Positions 1 to 10,194 of a stretch of 64,000 bases of DNA are shown one piece after another. The stretch comes from Oscillospiraceae bacterium. Lineage in GTDB: Bacteria > Bacillota > Clostridia > Oscillospirales > Oscillospiraceae. The notes beneath the pieces are model-generated. The model did not search any database. It saw nothing but the letters and a program-made list of their open reading frames with translations, and was not told where the DNA came from. A program made the translations under genes and the position numbers. Each line of letters starts with the position of its first letter. Positions within the stretch are counted from its first letter, which is position 1. The DNA is taken from assembly GCA_902775355.1 (NCBI GenBank), contig CACYLY010000001.1:36119-100118 (forward strand), in the 5' to 3' direction.

Positions 1-435
1 GGCAACCGGGATCACAAGGACTTTCTCCGGACCCTGGCCGAGCGGGAGCTGGACCCGGCGGATTGCAACGTGGACGCCCGGGAGTACATTTTCGATATGC
101 CCCGGGTCATGGCGGCGGCGGATCTGATCCTCTGCCGGGCCGGGGCCTCCACCCTGGCGGAGCTGACCTATATGGGAAAGCCCGTGGTCATCGTGCCCTC
201 CCCCAATGTGACGGACAATCACCAGGAGAAGAACGCCCGGGTCCTGGAGAAGGCCGGCGGCGCCAAGGTTTTCCTGGAAGGAGAGTTCGACGCGGATTCC
301 CTCCTGGCCGAGATCGACCGGCTGCTGCAGAGCCCGGAGGAGCTGCAGCGCATGTCCCGGGCCATGGCGAGCCTCTCGGTGCCTGACGCCACGGACAAGA
401 TCGTGGACAAGATCCTTAGTCTGACGCGAAAGTGA
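1..435 (+). CDS. murG: MurG, C-terminal part (UDP-GlcNAc:lipid I GlcNAc transferase)
   Basis: The reading frame is open from the first base, so the gene starts before the window and only the last 144 residues are seen. MurG transfers GlcNAc to lipid I on the inner face of the membrane, making lipid II for peptidoglycan. The visible part is the C-terminal GT-B lobe, with the donor-binding motif CRAGASTLAEL at about residues 45-55 of the fragment, followed by GKPVVIVPSPNVTDNHQEKN, typical of MurG. It is followed by murA, ftsQ and ftsZ on the same strand, the usual division and cell-wall context. The stop codon lies inside a small hairpin. Identification is secure; the length cannot be judged. 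Confidence 0.95.
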   Translation, partial: GNRDHKDFLRTLAERELDPADCNVDAREYIFDMPRVMAAADLILCRAGASTLAELTYMGKPVVIVPSPNVTDNHQEKNARVLEKAGGAKVFLEGEFDADSLLAEIDRLLQSPEELQRMSRAMASLSVPDATDKIVDKILSLTRK

Positions 436-483
436 ACAGAGCAGAATATCAGCTCTGTTCACTGTTCTCTGTTCACTGTTCAC
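432..483. repeat. Hairpin and short direct repeats after murG
   Basis: An 11-bp perfect inverted repeat (GTGAACAGAGC at 432-442 and GCTCTGTTCAC at 452-462, 9-base loop) overlaps the murG stop codon. It is followed by further copies of GTTCAC up to 483. There is no T-run, so it is not a classical terminator. It may attenuate transcription or simply be a repeat remnant. Confidence 0.6.
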
Positions 484-538
484 TTGATTTGCCCCTTGTG
501 CATAGGATGGCCTGATTCTGTGCACAGGGGGTATTTCT

Positions 539-1828
539 ATGGATTTGTGGCGGATCCGGGGCGGAGCGCGGCTGGAAGGGGACAGCGTGGTCCAGGGCTC
601 CAAAAACGCGGCGCTGCCGATCCTGGCGGCCTGCCTGCTCTGCCCGGGGCGGGTGGAGCTGCTTCGGGTCCCCCGCCTGCGGGACGTGGACGCGGCGCTG
701 GAGATCCTGCGGCATCTGGGCTGCCGTGCGGAGCAGGAGGGAGACCGGGTTTACATAGACGCCTCAAGGCTCAGCGGCAGCGTCATCCCCCGGAGCCTTA
801 TGGAGAAGATGCGCTCCTCGGTGATCTTCATGGGCGCGCTGCTGGCTCGGACCGGGCAGGCCTCCCTGAGCATGCCCGGCGGCTGCCGCCTGGGGAAGCG
901 GCCCATCGACCTGCATCTGCTGGCTCTGCGGGAGCTGGGGGCGCGGATCGAGGAGGCGGGGGAGGAGATCCTCTGCCGCCCGGCCTTGCTCCGTGGGGCG
1001 GAGATCCGCTTGCCCTTCCCCAGCGTGGGCGCCACGGAAAACGCCATGCTGGCCGCCTGCGCCGCCCGGGGCGAGACCCGGATCCTGGGCGCCGCCCGGG
1101 AGCCGGAGATCGTCTCCCTCCAGGCCTTTCTCCGGGGCCTGGGCGCACGGATCAGCGGCGCCGGGACAGACACTGTCACCGTATCGGGCTTTCGGCCCCG
1201 GGACTCGCTGCGCTTTCGCATCCCGGCGGACCGGATCGCCGGGGCGACCCTGGTCTGCGCCTGCGCGGCCTGCGGGGGAGATGTGCTGCTGAGAAATTGC
1301 GATCCGCGGCAATTTTCTGCAGTTCTCCACTTCCTAAACGACGCGGGATGTGTTATAATGCAAAAACATGATCGGGTGCGGATCAAGGCGGCGGGGCGGC
1401 TGTGTTCCATCGGCCCCGTGGTCACCGCCCCTTATCCCGGCTTTCCCACCGACGCCCAGCCCCTTTTGATGGCGGCGCTGCTGCGCTCGGAAGGAGAGAG
1501 CGTCTTTCGGGAGACCATTTTTGAAGACCGCTACCGCCAGGTCCCCGCCCTGCAGAAGCTGGGAGCGCAGATCCGTGTCCAGGGGCGGGAAGCCCGGGTC
1601 CGGGGCGTGAAGCGTCTCCGGGGCGCCGCGCTGGAGGCGACGGATCTCCGGGGCGGCGCGGCCATGATCCTGGCTGGCCTCAGCGCCGAGGGAGAGACCC
1701 TGGTGCGGGACGCTGGGCATATCCGCCGGGGCTATGAAGATCTGAACGGCAGCCTCCGAAGCCTGGGGGCCTGTCTTATGTACGAAGGAGAAGAGCATGG
1801 CATTATTCAAAACAGCGAAGCGCTCTGA
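539..1828 (+). CDS. murA: UDP-N-acetylglucosamine 1-carboxyvinyltransferase
   Basis: The enzyme catalyses the first committed step of peptidoglycan synthesis, adding enolpyruvate from PEP to UDP-GlcNAc in the cytoplasm. The 429-residue length is normal for MurA. The N-terminal motif QGSKNAALPIL carries the conserved Lys. PGGCRLGKRPIDLHL around residues 115-129 carries the Cys that is the fosfomycin target in this family. The start follows a G-rich stretch (GGGGG) at a normal distance. The last 32 bases overlap the start of ftsQ, implying translational coupling within a murG-murA-ftsQ-ftsZ group. Clostridia often carry two MurA paralogues; which one this is cannot be told from the sequence alone. 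Confidence 0.95.
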   Translation: MDLWRIRGGARLEGDSVVQGSKNAALPILAACLLCPGRVELLRVPRLRDVDAALEILRHLGCRAEQEGDRVYIDASRLSGSVIPRSLMEKMRSSVIFMGALLARTGQASLSMPGGCRLGKRPIDLHLLALRELGARIEEAGEEILCRPALLRGAEIRLPFPSVGATENAMLAACAARGETRILGAAREPEIVSLQAFLRGLGARISGAGTDTVTVSGFRPRDSLRFRIPADRIAGATLVCACAACGGDVLLRNCDPRQFSAVLHFLNDAGCVIMQKHDRVRIKAAGRLCSIGPVVTAPYPGFPTDAQPLLMAALLRSEGESVFRETIFEDRYRQVPALQKLGAQIRVQGREARVRGVKRLRGAALEATDLRGGAAMILAGLSAEGETLVRDAGHIRRGYEDLNGSLRSLGACLMYEGEEHGIIQNSEAL

Positions 1829-2573
1829 GGAGGAGCTGGGCGGATATATGCGCGCCCGCCGCCGGGCTTTCAGCGGCCCGCTGATGTTCGTGGTGGTGGT
1901 CGTGGCGGCGATTTTCGTCATGAGCGTTTTCTTCCGCGTGGAGGACATCCAGGTGGTGGGCAACAAGCACTATACCGCCGAGGAGATCATCCGCGCCGTG
2001 GATATCGAGGAGGGCGACAACCTGTTTTTCTTCGACCGTTTTGCCGCCGTGGGCAGGGCCTTTTCCAAGCTCCCCTATATCGAGGCGGTGACGGTGGAGC
2101 GAAGCCTGCCCAACAAGGTCGTAATCACCGTGGAGGAGACCGAGGCCCTGGCCTACCTGCAGCTGGGCGATGAGAAATGGACCCTGGACCACAACTGCAA
2201 GGTGCTGGGCAAGGCCGCCGCGGGGGAGGAGGAGACCCTGCTGCCCGTCGTCGGCATGAAGCCAGGCACCCTGATGATCGGCGAGACCATGCAGACCGAG
2301 GACGGCGGCACCGAGACCGTGGAGTACCTGGCGGAGGTGCTGGACCAGATCGAGGCCAGGGGCATGGCCGGCGATGTGACCCGCATCGATTTTACCAATC
2401 CCGACAGCCCGGAATTTGACTACGGCGGGAAGTATACGGTGGTTTTGGGCCGGCATGACAAGGTGGAATACAAATTTGGCATGTTTGTTACCGTTTTGGA
2501 CATGCTGAAAGAGGGCGACGTGGGCGTGATCGACGTTTCCAGCGGCAGCAAGGCCCATTTCAGCCCCAACTGA
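1797..2573 (+). CDS. ftsQ: Cell division protein FtsQ/DivIB
   Basis: A bitopic divisome protein that links FtsB/DivIC-FtsL with septal wall synthesis. It has 258 residues: a short basic cytoplasmic N-terminus, one membrane helix at about residues 28-46, then a POTRA domain beginning FRVEDIQVVGNKHYTAEEII at about residue 46, and a beta domain containing the family signature LPNKVVITVEE near residue 110. The ATG follows GAAGGAG at the right distance although it lies inside the end of murA, so the overlap looks genuine. The following gene is ftsZ, the typical partner. Product family is clear; FtsQ and DivIB are the Gram-negative and Gram-positive names of the same family. Confidence 0.92.
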   Translation: MALFKTAKRSEEELGGYMRARRRAFSGPLMFVVVVVAAIFVMSVFFRVEDIQVVGNKHYTAEEIIRAVDIEEGDNLFFFDRFAAVGRAFSKLPYIEAVTVERSLPNKVVITVEETEALAYLQLGDEKWTLDHNCKVLGKAAAGEEETLLPVVGMKPGTLMIGETMQTEDGGTETVEYLAEVLDQIEARGMAGDVTRIDFTNPDSPEFDYGGKYTVVLGRHDKVEYKFGMFVTVLDMLKEGDVGVIDVSSGSKAHFSPN

Positions 2574-2616
2574 GCGGGGAGTATGACAATTCGCTTACAA
2601 AAAAATAAAAAATCTA

Positions 2617-2648
2617 TTGACCATAGAGAAAAAATGGTTTAATATAAT
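2617..2648 (+). promoter_or_regulatory. Putative promoter of ftsZ
   Basis: TTGACC at 2617-2622 is followed 17 bases later by TAATAT (2640-2645), which overlaps a TATAAT at 2643-2648. It lies in an AT-rich gap between ftsQ and ftsZ. Which -10 is used is uncertain. Confidence 0.55.
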
Positions 2649-2704
2649 CAGGAAGCATTGTGTCCAATACTGAGTACAGATATGATATACAGGAGGCAAG
2701 AGTT

Positions 2705-3880
<1,176 letters not shown>

Positions 3881-3896
3881 GAGCGTAGATTTTCAG

Positions 3897-3927
3897 AAAG
3901 CTCCCCCTTTGGGGAGCTTTCTTTTTT
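3897..3927 (+). terminator. Rho-independent terminator after ftsZ
   Basis: A 10-bp perfect stem (AAAGCTCCCC / GGGGAGCTTT), 4-base loop, then CTTTTTT. It begins 17 bases after the ftsZ stop. Confidence 0.92.
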
Positions 3928-3944
3928 CGAAAGGGGAAGACAGA

Positions 3945-4778
3945 ATGATCCGGCGAATCGTGCGAAATATCAAGCGCCTCGGCGAGCTGTACCTGAAGAG
4001 CAACATCCCCCGCTCCGCTGCGGCCCTGGCCTATTCCCTCACCATGTCCCTCTTCCCGCTGATCATCTGCCTCTACACGCTGCTGGGGAGCAACTACGAG
4101 CGGATGCTGCAGGTCCTGGAGCTGGCAGACAATTTCCTGAGCCCGGAGACCACCCGGTATCTCAAGAGCTTTCTGCTCTACGTCGCCAACAACCCCAACC
4201 CCGCCATGCTGGCGGCGGCGCTGGCGCTGCTGCTCACCACCGCTTCCGCCGCCGTGCGCATGATGCGCCAGGGATTGACGGAGATCCGGGGCGAGAAGGG
4301 CGGCGTCGGCCTGCGGGCCTGGTTTTTCAGCTTCCTGTTTTCCCTGGCCTTCGTGGCGGTGCTGTACTTCGGCATTCTGGTCATGCACACCGGTCAGCGC
4401 TTCCTGGAGCTGGTGGAGAAAGCTTTGCCCGCGCTGCCCGTCAGCCGGGCCTGGAACTGGCTGCGCTTCCTGGTCCTGGGCGGTCTGGTGTTCCTGACGC
4501 TCTGGGGCCTGTATGCGCTGACGGAGCGGCGCAGGGAGCGGAGGAAGGGTGCGGCCTCGGGGGCGCTGGCCGCCACGGCGGGCATCGTGCTGATGAGCTG
4601 GCTCTTTTCCGTGTGCATCGCCGCCTCCTCCCGTTATCCGCTGGTGTACGGCTCCCTGGCCTCCATCATCCTGCTGATGTTCTGGCTTCTCCTCTGCGGG
4701 CAGCTGATCTTTCTGGGCGCCGCTGTGCAGGTCGTCCTGGGAGAGGGCAGTTCAAAAAAACAGGAGAAAAAAGAATAG
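3945..4778 (+). CDS. YihY/BrkB family integral membrane protein
   Basis: A predicted polytopic inner-membrane protein of 277 residues. It matches the YihY (formerly RNase BN, virulence factor BrkB) family: N-terminal amphipathic segment, then AAALAYSLTMSLFPLI, which is characteristic, followed by about six hydrophobic segments and a basic C-terminus. The molecular function of the family is not established. The start is ATG 3945 after AAGGGGAAG; an upstream in-frame start would fall inside the ftsZ terminator hairpin. It stands alone between the ftsZ terminator and a promoter for the next gene. Confidence 0.85.
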   Translation: MIRRIVRNIKRLGELYLKSNIPRSAAALAYSLTMSLFPLIICLYTLLGSNYERMLQVLELADNFLSPETTRYLKSFLLYVANNPNPAMLAAALALLLTTASAAVRMMRQGLTEIRGEKGGVGLRAWFFSFLFSLAFVAVLYFGILVMHTGQRFLELVEKALPALPVSRAWNWLRFLVLGGLVFLTLWGLYALTERRRERRKGAASGALAATAGIVLMSWLFSVCIAASSRYPLVYGSLASIILLMFWLLLCGQLIFLGAAVQVVLGEGSSKKQEKKE

Positions 4779-4796
4779 AGTGATATTTTATACCAG

Positions 4797-4825
4797 TTGA
4801 TAGCAAAAGCATACTGGTTTACAAT
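4797..4825 (+). promoter_or_regulatory. Putative sigma-A promoter of the Pro-Thr surface protein
   Basis: TTGATA (4797-4802), 17-base spacer, TACAAT (4820-4825). It lies in an AT-rich gap 47 bases before the start codon. Confidence 0.7.
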
Positions 4826-4871
4826 AATACTGGAATAGTAGAGAAAAAACAGGATCGGAGGGGTGTGAGAT

Positions 4872-7800
4872 ATGCGCGAGATAAATGATCAATACCCGGA
4901 GTACGCACGCCCCTTTGCGCCGCTGCGCCGTTACCGACGCCGCGGCAGGCTCACCGGCAACGAAGCCACTTTTCTGCAGCTGCAGGCCAGACGAGCGGCG
5001 CGGAATACCCTGATGCGCAAATATTTTACCACCGGCGCCGCGACCCTGATCGTGATCGTGATCCTGCTGCTGCTCCCGGATCCGCCGGAGGAGCCCGGCG
5101 GCCCGACGCCGATCCCCCTCACGGTTGTGGACCCGACGCCGACGCCCACGCCACCGCCTCCGCCGCCTCCGACCGTGCCGCCGGTCCTGCCGGAGACGCC
5201 GCCGCCGGCGCCCGGTCCGCCGCCGCCGCCGACACCTACGCCAACGCCGACGCCGCCGCCGACACCTACGCCAACGCCGACTCCGACGCCTACGCCAACG
5301 CCCACGCCGACGCCTACGCCGACGCCTACGCCGACACCTACGCCGACGCCGACGCCTACGCCGACACCTACGCCGACGCCGACGCCGACGCCGACGCCCA
5401 CCCCGACGCCTACGCCGACGCCTACGCCGACGCCTACGCCGACACCTACGCCTACGCCCACCCCGACGCCTACTCCGACGCCGACACCCACGCCGACGCC
5501 AACGCCGACCCCGTCGCCTACGCCCGCCATAGCCCCGCAGTTTACGGCGCTGAGCTCTCAGCATGAGCTGTATTACGGGATAGACGGTGTCGGTGATTAC
5601 GACTACTTCTCGGTATCCTTCAATCTGGATCTGTATGACGCCGATCCGACGAAGCCCATCACAGCGCGCCTGGAGAAAGGCAGCCCCACCGGAAGCGATT
5701 GGGAGGATATCCCTGCGGGCGGGTACTCGATCCCCACGCTGAGCTACAGCGGTTCGGGCGGCATATGGTCCGGCAGCATGGCCTATGATATGGCTTATGT
5801 ATCATGGGATTGGGACCATGGCGAGCTGGGCGCTCTGATGCAGATGCGCGTCGCCTGTGACTATACCCTGAAGGACGGGACGACAGGTACTGTTTATTCC
5901 ACCGACGTCAAGGAGCTTTACGCTTATGTAGGCGGGTACATGACCGACAACCCGGACGCGGACGGCTTCTCCGGCAAGGTGGACAGCAAGGGCCTTGACG
6001 TCACTTTCCGTCTGCAGAAGGACCTGATCCTGGATCCCGACAAGCTGGAGAAGGTGGAAGTCACCGTACACATCGGCGACACCTGGATCGACATGGATCC
6101 GGACAAGCTGACCATGTCCCCCATGACGGAGGAGGGGATCATCCGGCTCACCTGCCCGCTTGCCGACATACTGGGTCCCGGAGAACCCGCCCATTCGGGC
6201 AGCAATGACGAGGTCCTGCTGGTGCTCCTTTACAAGGACGAGGACAAGGGCATCGATTGGAGGGACGGCGCCTGGGCCCGCGTCAAAGTGCGCAACATGC
6301 CGACGGTGGAGCTGGATCCGTACTTGTACGGACCCTATGCCGAAGGCGCATGGTATCCTATGCTGGCCTTTACCATGACGCTCAATGATCTGAAGGGCGG
6401 CTCGGCCACCGCCTCGGTCTACATCGATACCGGAGACGGATTCTACAAGGCCGTAGCCCCCTGGGATGCGGAGTATGCCTCGCACTATAACGCTGTGTAT
6501 GACCCGGCGGAAGAGCCGGGAGACACCTGGGATGACCATTCGGAAGCCTACCTGGCCGAACCCGCCGACGGCGGAGGGATCCGTGGCGTGGCGAAGATTG
6601 TCTTCGACATCGTCTATCCCGACGGGGAAACCGATCAGATCGAGACCGAGACCAGACCCGTGTTCATGGGCTTCTTTGCCAAGATCGATAAGAGCTATGG
6701 CGGGCAGGGCTGGATAGAAGACGAAAGGATCAATTCCGATACAGGCGATACCCAGTATACCATGAGCTTCGACCTGATCATCGACACCGACCTGATGGAT
6801 CCTGCCATGGTGGAGGACGCCGGCGGAAGCCTCTGGAATACAGACGCCTGGAACGTCTATCATGATCCCGAAACTGAAATCTGGACCGACGAGAGCGGGA
6901 TCTGCCACATGCGCTACACCTTTGTTTCCGACTCTCCCTTTGCGGACGGCGAATATACGTTTTACCCGTCTGCGCGCGGCTGGGTCGACGAGTACAATGT
7001 TTGGAGGGCTTGGAGCCTCTCTTACGATTTTGTCAGAACCTCGCCTTCGGATCTGACGCCGCCGACCTTTGTTTCGGTGAGCTCGAGCCACGACCACGGT
7101 CCGGGGAGCCAGGATCGCTTCCTGTACGCCTTTGATCTGGAACTCAACGATGTAGATCCCTATGAATATGTGGTCGTATCCCTGCAATACGCCGATATCG
7201 GCAGCGAGAACTGGGAAACCTGCCCTACCGGCGGAGACAGTATGGTCTGGGTGTATCACAGTCCGTCAGAGAGCGTCTGGCATTCTGAGGACCTGATCCT
7301 GGACGCGGCTGCGCTCGACCTGAAGGGCGCCATGGGCTTGAAGAAGCAGGTGCGGCTCGCCGCCAAGTACAAACTGAACGACGGCACCTACGGACTTGCG
7401 TATTCCACCGACCTCCGCAGCCTCTACATCTTTACGGGCGACTATGTCCGCGGCGAATCTGCGGAGCTGCAGGACGGGAAGATCACCGCGAAGTTCCGGG
7501 TGGACAAGGGCGTGATTTCCGATATGAGCAAGCTCACGATCGTTTCCTGCGCCCTGCGCAACGGCGATCAATCCTGGGAACTCTCCGACAAGGCGGAGAT
7601 CACCGGCCCCGGAGAAGACGGGATCTGCACCGTGAGCTACACGCTGAACGGAGAAAGCCTGGATCTGACGAAGCATGCATCTGTAGCTCTGGCCTTGAAT
7701 TATCAGGACTATGGCGGAGGCATCGACTGGGATTCCTGCGGGCTTGCGGTTTTCTACCTGCGCGGCGCTCCGACGCTGGAAGTTGACCTGTCCGGCACGG

Positions 7801-8450
7801 AAGGCGATCCCGGCTATGGCGCGCTGGGGATCCTGACCCTGAACGACCTGGAGGGAGGAACCGCAGTTTTCCGGCTGCTTTTCCGGGGATATGGCGGCTT
7901 TTTACCCATCTACGGTGATTACGCAGAGCTGACCTGCGTCCCCGGAGACGAAACAGGCGGCAAGTATTACGCCTGGATGTTTGATCAGTATCTTGAGGAT
8001 CTTACCGCCAACGACAGCGAGGGAGACCGGTATAAGGCCAAGATCGTCGTGGAATATACCTACGCCGACGGTACGAAGGGCAGTCTGGAGAGTGCGGAAT
8101 TTGAGCAGTACGGCGGGCGCTTTGTTTCCAGCGCCAACGATCCGCCTTTCTACTATGACGAGGAGAACAAGTGCCTCGTCATGGAGCTTGCGGTGAATCT
8201 CTCTCTGGTGGAGATGGAGAATATCTCGATCAAGAGCACAAGCGCCAGATTCGACACCTGGACGAATCTTGAGCCCCCGGCCCTGGCCGAGTCCCATGCC
8301 GGCGATGACGGCACTTACCGCATGATCTTCAAAGTCCCGCTGGAAACCCTGGAACCCGGAACCTACTCCATGGATGTACAATTGGTTTTCTATAACGGCA
8401 AAGGCCCCCGCTGGGAAAACGAAGTCTACGCAAAAATCGACCTGGGTTGA
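4872..8450 (+). CDS. Membrane-anchored surface protein with long Pro-Thr stalk
   Basis: A large protein of 1,192 residues, not matched to a named family. It has a basic cytoplasmic N-terminus (about 1-50), one hydrophobic helix (about 53-68), then a Pro/Thr-rich stalk (about 71-218) of mostly PT dipeptides, and a large extracellular part (about 219-1192). The extracellular part is an internal duplication. About residue 219 onward and about 730 onward share the same order of elements, for example [20 protein letters not shown] versus [20 protein letters not shown], and [10 protein letters not shown] versus [10 protein letters not shown]. The composition (many Asp, Gly, Tyr, Trp, few Cys) suggests beta-sandwich domains. 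There is no sortase motif, so anchoring would be by the N-terminal helix, type II topology. The start has GGAGGGG upstream and its own promoter. A role as adhesin or wall-spanning sensor is a guess. Confidence 0.8.
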   Translation: MREINDQYPEYARPFAPLRRYRRRGRLTGNEATFLQLQARRAARNTLMRKYFTTGAATLIVIVILLLLPDPPEEPGGPTPIPLTVVDPTPTPTPPPPPPPTVPPVLPETPPPAPGPPPPPTPTPTPTPPPTPTPTPTPTPTPTPTPTPTPTPTPTPTPTPTPTPTPTPTPTPTPTPTPTPTPTPTPTPTPTPTPTPTPTPTPTPTPTPTPTPTPSPTPAIAPQFTALSSQHELYYGIDGVGDYDYFSVSFNLDLYDADPTKPITARLEKGSPTGSDWEDIPAGGYSIPTLSYSGSGGIWSGSMAYDMAYVSWDWDHGELGALMQMRVACDYTLKDGTTGTVYSTDVKELYAYVGGYMTDNPDADGFSGKVDSKGLDVTFRLQKDLILDPDKLEKVEVTVHIGDTWIDMDPDKLTMSPMTEEGIIRLTCPLADILGPGEPAHSGSNDEVLLVLLYKDEDKGIDWRDGAWARVKVRNMPTVELDPYLYGPYAEGAWYPMLAFTMTLNDLKGGSATASVYIDTGDGFYKAVAPWDAEYASHYNAVYDPAEEPGDTWDDHSEAYLAEPADGGGIRGVAKIVFDIVYPDGETDQIETETRPVFMGFFAKIDKSYGGQGWIEDERINSDTGDTQYTMSFDLIIDTDLMDPAMVEDAGGSLWNTDAWNVYHDPETEIWTDESGICHMRYTFVSDSPFADGEYTFYPSARGWVDEYNVWRAWSLSYDFVRTSPSDLTPPTFVSVSSSHDHGPGSQDRFLYAFDLELNDVDPYEYVVVSLQYADIGSENWETCPTGGDSMVWVYHSPSESVWHSEDLILDAAALDLKGAMGLKKQVRLAAKYKLNDGTYGLAYSTDLRSLYIFTGDYVRGESAELQDGKITAKFRVDKGVISDMSKLTIVSCALRNGDQSWELSDKAEITGPGEDGICTVSYTLNGESLDLTKHASVALALNYQDYGGGIDWDSCGLAVFYLRGAPTLEVDLSGTEGDPGYGALGILTLNDLEGGTAVFRLLFRGYGGFLPIYGDYAELTCVPGDETGGKYYAWMFDQYLEDLTANDSEGDRYKAKIVVEYTYADGTKGSLESAEFEQYGGRFVSSANDPPFYYDEENKCLVMELAVNLSLVEMENISIKSTSARFDTWTNLEPPALAESHAGDDGTYRMIFKVPLETLEPGTYSMDVQLVFYNGKGPRWENEVYAKIDLG
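5133..5525 (+). repeat. Low-complexity tandem repeat encoding the Pro-Thr stalk
   Basis: About 390 bases built mainly from 6-base units ACGCCG, ACGCCT, ACGCCC and ACACCT, each encoding Thr-Pro. Gain or loss of units would keep the frame and change stalk length. Very long open frames on the other strand and in other frames are artefacts of this composition. Confidence 0.9.
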
Positions 8451-8481
8451 AAGCAGCATCTGACCTGAAGGAGGACGGAAC

Positions 8482-9408
8482 ATGAAAAAGAAAAACACCA
8501 AGACCTACATCGGCATCGTGATCGTGGCGATCCTGGCCCTGCTGCTGGCAAATCCCAACTGGCTGCCCCTGCCGGCGGGACTGAAAACCGCCCTGGCAGA
8601 GACGGAGAAGAAAAATCTCCTCTTCCAGAGCGACGCCCACACCACCATTGCCCAGATCCTGACCCTGCTGCTGGCCATCGCCCTGGTCTGGCTGATCTAT
8701 CAGATCGTGAAGCTGATCCTGGGCGCGCTGGCCAAGAGGGGCGGCCGGACCCAGACCGTTGTGAACCTGATCTCCGGCCTGCTCAAGTACATCGCCGTGA
8801 TCGCCGGGGTGGTCTGGGGCCTGAGCATCCTGGGCGTGAACGCCACCGCGGTGCTGGCCGGCGTGGGCATCGTGGGTCTGATCCTGGGCTTCGGCGCCCA
8901 GAGTCTGATTGAGGACATCATCACTGGCGCCTTCATCATCTTCGAGAACCAGTACAGCGTGGGGGACATCATCATTCTGGACGATTTCCGCGGCATTGTG
9001 CGCAACATCGGCGTGCGCACCACCGTCATCGAGGACGCCGGCGGCAACCTGAAGGTGGTTAACAACTCCGACATCCGCAACTTCCAGAACCGCTCCCGCA
9101 ACAACTCCGTGGCCCTGGTGCTGGTGGCCGTGGCTTACAGCACGGATCTGCGGAAGCTGGAGAAGCTGCTGAAGGAGAAGCTCCCCTCCCTGAAGGAGGA
9201 GCACCCCGACCTGTACCTGACCGTGCCCCGCTACCTGGGCGTGGACGAGCTGGCGGACAGCGGCGTGAACCTGAAATTCGCCGCGGACGTCACCGAGGAG
9301 AACATCTTTGCCGCACAGCGCATGCTGGCCCGGGACCTGAAGAACCTCTTTGACGACAACGGCGTGGAGATCCCCTTCCCCCAGGTGGTCGTTCACAAGG
9401 GAGACTGA
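8482..9408 (+). CDS. MscS-family mechanosensitive ion channel
   Basis: A small-conductance mechanosensitive channel homologue of 308 residues that opens on membrane tension to release solutes. It has an N-terminal hydrophobic segment (about 10-25), a second helix around residues 55-75, and the pore-lining helix region VGIVGLILGFGAQSLIEDI at about 130-148. The beta domain follows (YSVGDIIILDDFRGIV, then GVRTTVIEDAGG and VVNNSDIRNF), ending in an alpha/beta C-terminal domain. The start has GGAGG upstream. It is monocistronic and converges with the metal-sensor gene, the two sharing a long hairpin. Confidence 0.9.
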   Translation: MKKKNTKTYIGIVIVAILALLLANPNWLPLPAGLKTALAETEKKNLLFQSDAHTTIAQILTLLLAIALVWLIYQIVKLILGALAKRGGRTQTVVNLISGLLKYIAVIAGVVWGLSILGVNATAVLAGVGIVGLILGFGAQSLIEDIITGAFIIFENQYSVGDIIILDDFRGIVRNIGVRTTVIEDAGGNLKVVNNSDIRNFQNRSRNNSVALVLVAVAYSTDLRKLEKLLKEKLPSLKEEHPDLYLTVPRYLGVDELADSGVNLKFAADVTEENIFAAQRMLARDLKNLFDDNGVEIPFPQVVVHKGD

Positions 9409-9417
9409 ATTTAATAA

Positions 9418-9474
9418 AACAATACACGCAGACAGCCGCCGGGCAAAGCCCGGCGGCTGTCTGCGTGTATTGTT
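9418..9474. terminator. 27-bp perfect hairpin between convergent genes
   Basis: A perfect inverted repeat of 27 bp with an AAA loop (left arm 9418-9444, right arm 9448-9474). On the minus strand it is followed by a T-rich tail (TTATTAAATT), so it best terminates the metal-sensor gene. It may act in both directions. Confidence 0.85.
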
Positions 9475-9482
9475 GGATGAGT

Positions 9483-9842
9483 TCACATGAATTTGTCGAT
9501 GGCTTCGTTCAGAGCCTGAAGGTCGGCGTTGTGGGCGTCGGCCACGCAGTGCTCCAGATGGTCCTTCAAAATCACCTTGGCGGTGCTGCTGAGAGCCGAG
9601 CGCACGGCGGCCAGCTGCACCAGCACTTCCGTGCAGTCCCGCCCGTCCTCCACCATGCGCTTGACGGACTCCAGGTGGCCGATAGCCCGGGAGAGCCGGT
9701 TCAGCACGGCCTTGGTCTGGGTATGGACATGGGGATGCTCATGGCTGTGTTCATGTCCGGGCTCGTGCTCCGCGTGATGGCTGTGGATATGCCCGTCCCC
9801 GTGGTCGTGGAAATAGACTTCTTCTTTTTCGTGTTCGTGCAT
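9483..9842 (-). CDS. csoR: CsoR/RcnR-family metal-sensing repressor with His-rich N-terminus
   Basis: A DUF156-type all-helical transcriptional repressor that binds operator DNA when metal-free. About the first 40 residues are rich in His, Asp and Glu, an extra metal-binding tail. The core then has Cys in DGRDCTEVL and the His-x3-Cys pair in DHLEHC. This Cys-His-Cys set matches the Cu(I)-sensing CsoR type (Ni-sensing InrS shares it), rather than RcnR, which has His in the last position. I chose ATG 9842; a GTG at 9851 is the alternative. No efflux pump or chaperone gene is adjacent, so the regulated target is not visible. The metal is an inference; the family is clear. Confidence 0.85.
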   Translation of the reverse strand: MHEHEKEEVYFHDHGDGHIHSHHAEHEPGHEHSHEHPHVHTQTKAVLNRLSRAIGHLESVKRMVEDGRDCTEVLVQLAAVRSALSSTAKVILKDHLEHCVADAHNADLQALNEAIDKFM

Positions 9843-9875
9843 GCTGCTCACGCTCTCTCAAAGTTTTTTCATATC

Positions 9876-9905
9876 ATTATACGCGAAAGTGGTCACGTTT
9901 TGCAA
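9876..9905 (-). promoter_or_regulatory. Putative promoter of the CsoR-like gene
   Basis: On the minus strand, TTGCAA (9905-9900), 18-base spacer, TATAAT (9881-9876), about 35 bases before the start codon. Autoregulation is usual in this family, but no clear operator was identified. Confidence 0.55.
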
Positions 9906-9946
9906 GCCCCCCGGGGGGATAGGGGGAGGGGAATGAAAAAATAAAA

Positions 9947-9990
9947 ATGAAGGAATGAAGGAATGAAGGAATGAAGGAATGAAGGAATGA
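9947..9990. repeat. 8-bp tandem repeat (ATGAAGGA x5.5)
   Basis: Five perfect copies of ATGAAGGA from 9947 to 9986 plus a partial sixth. It lies in the gap between the metal sensor and sfsA. No gene is seen here. Confidence 0.95.
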
Positions 9991-9992
9991 TA

Positions 9993-10166
9993 ACCCCTTC
10001 AGTCTCACTCGCTGCGCTCGCTCGACAGCTCCCCCACAGGGGGAGCCAAGAGGCGGCCGTACTTCCCATGAGGGGGAGGCAAGAAGCAGCCTTGCTTCCC
10101 CCTTCGGGGGAAGTCCCCAGTGCGCACACTGGGGAATAGGGGGGTTCAATCCGTCGCGCAGCGACA
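9993..10166. repeat. Intergenic hairpin-rich repeat block
   Basis: A block of short inverted repeats: AGCTCCCCCA/CAGGGGGAGC, CTTCCCCC/GGGGGAAG and TCCCCAGTG/CACTGGGGA, plus CTCGCTGCGCTCGCTCG. It resembles REP-like intergenic elements found in gut Clostridia and holds no credible gene. It fills most of the 350-base gap between the metal sensor and sfsA and may terminate the leftward sfsA transcript. Confidence 0.7.
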
Positions 10167-10194
10167 CCATAATTTCTTCATTAGCAACGCGACT

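Noticed and set aside
4788-5564. Long open frames on both strands made of Arg, Gly-Val or Arg-Pro repeats
   Set aside because: They are products of the 6-base Thr-Pro repeat read in other frames; no ribosome sites or normal protein composition.
9947-9990. Possible CRISPR array
   Set aside because: The repeat is only 8 bp and has no spacers; no cas genes are in the window.
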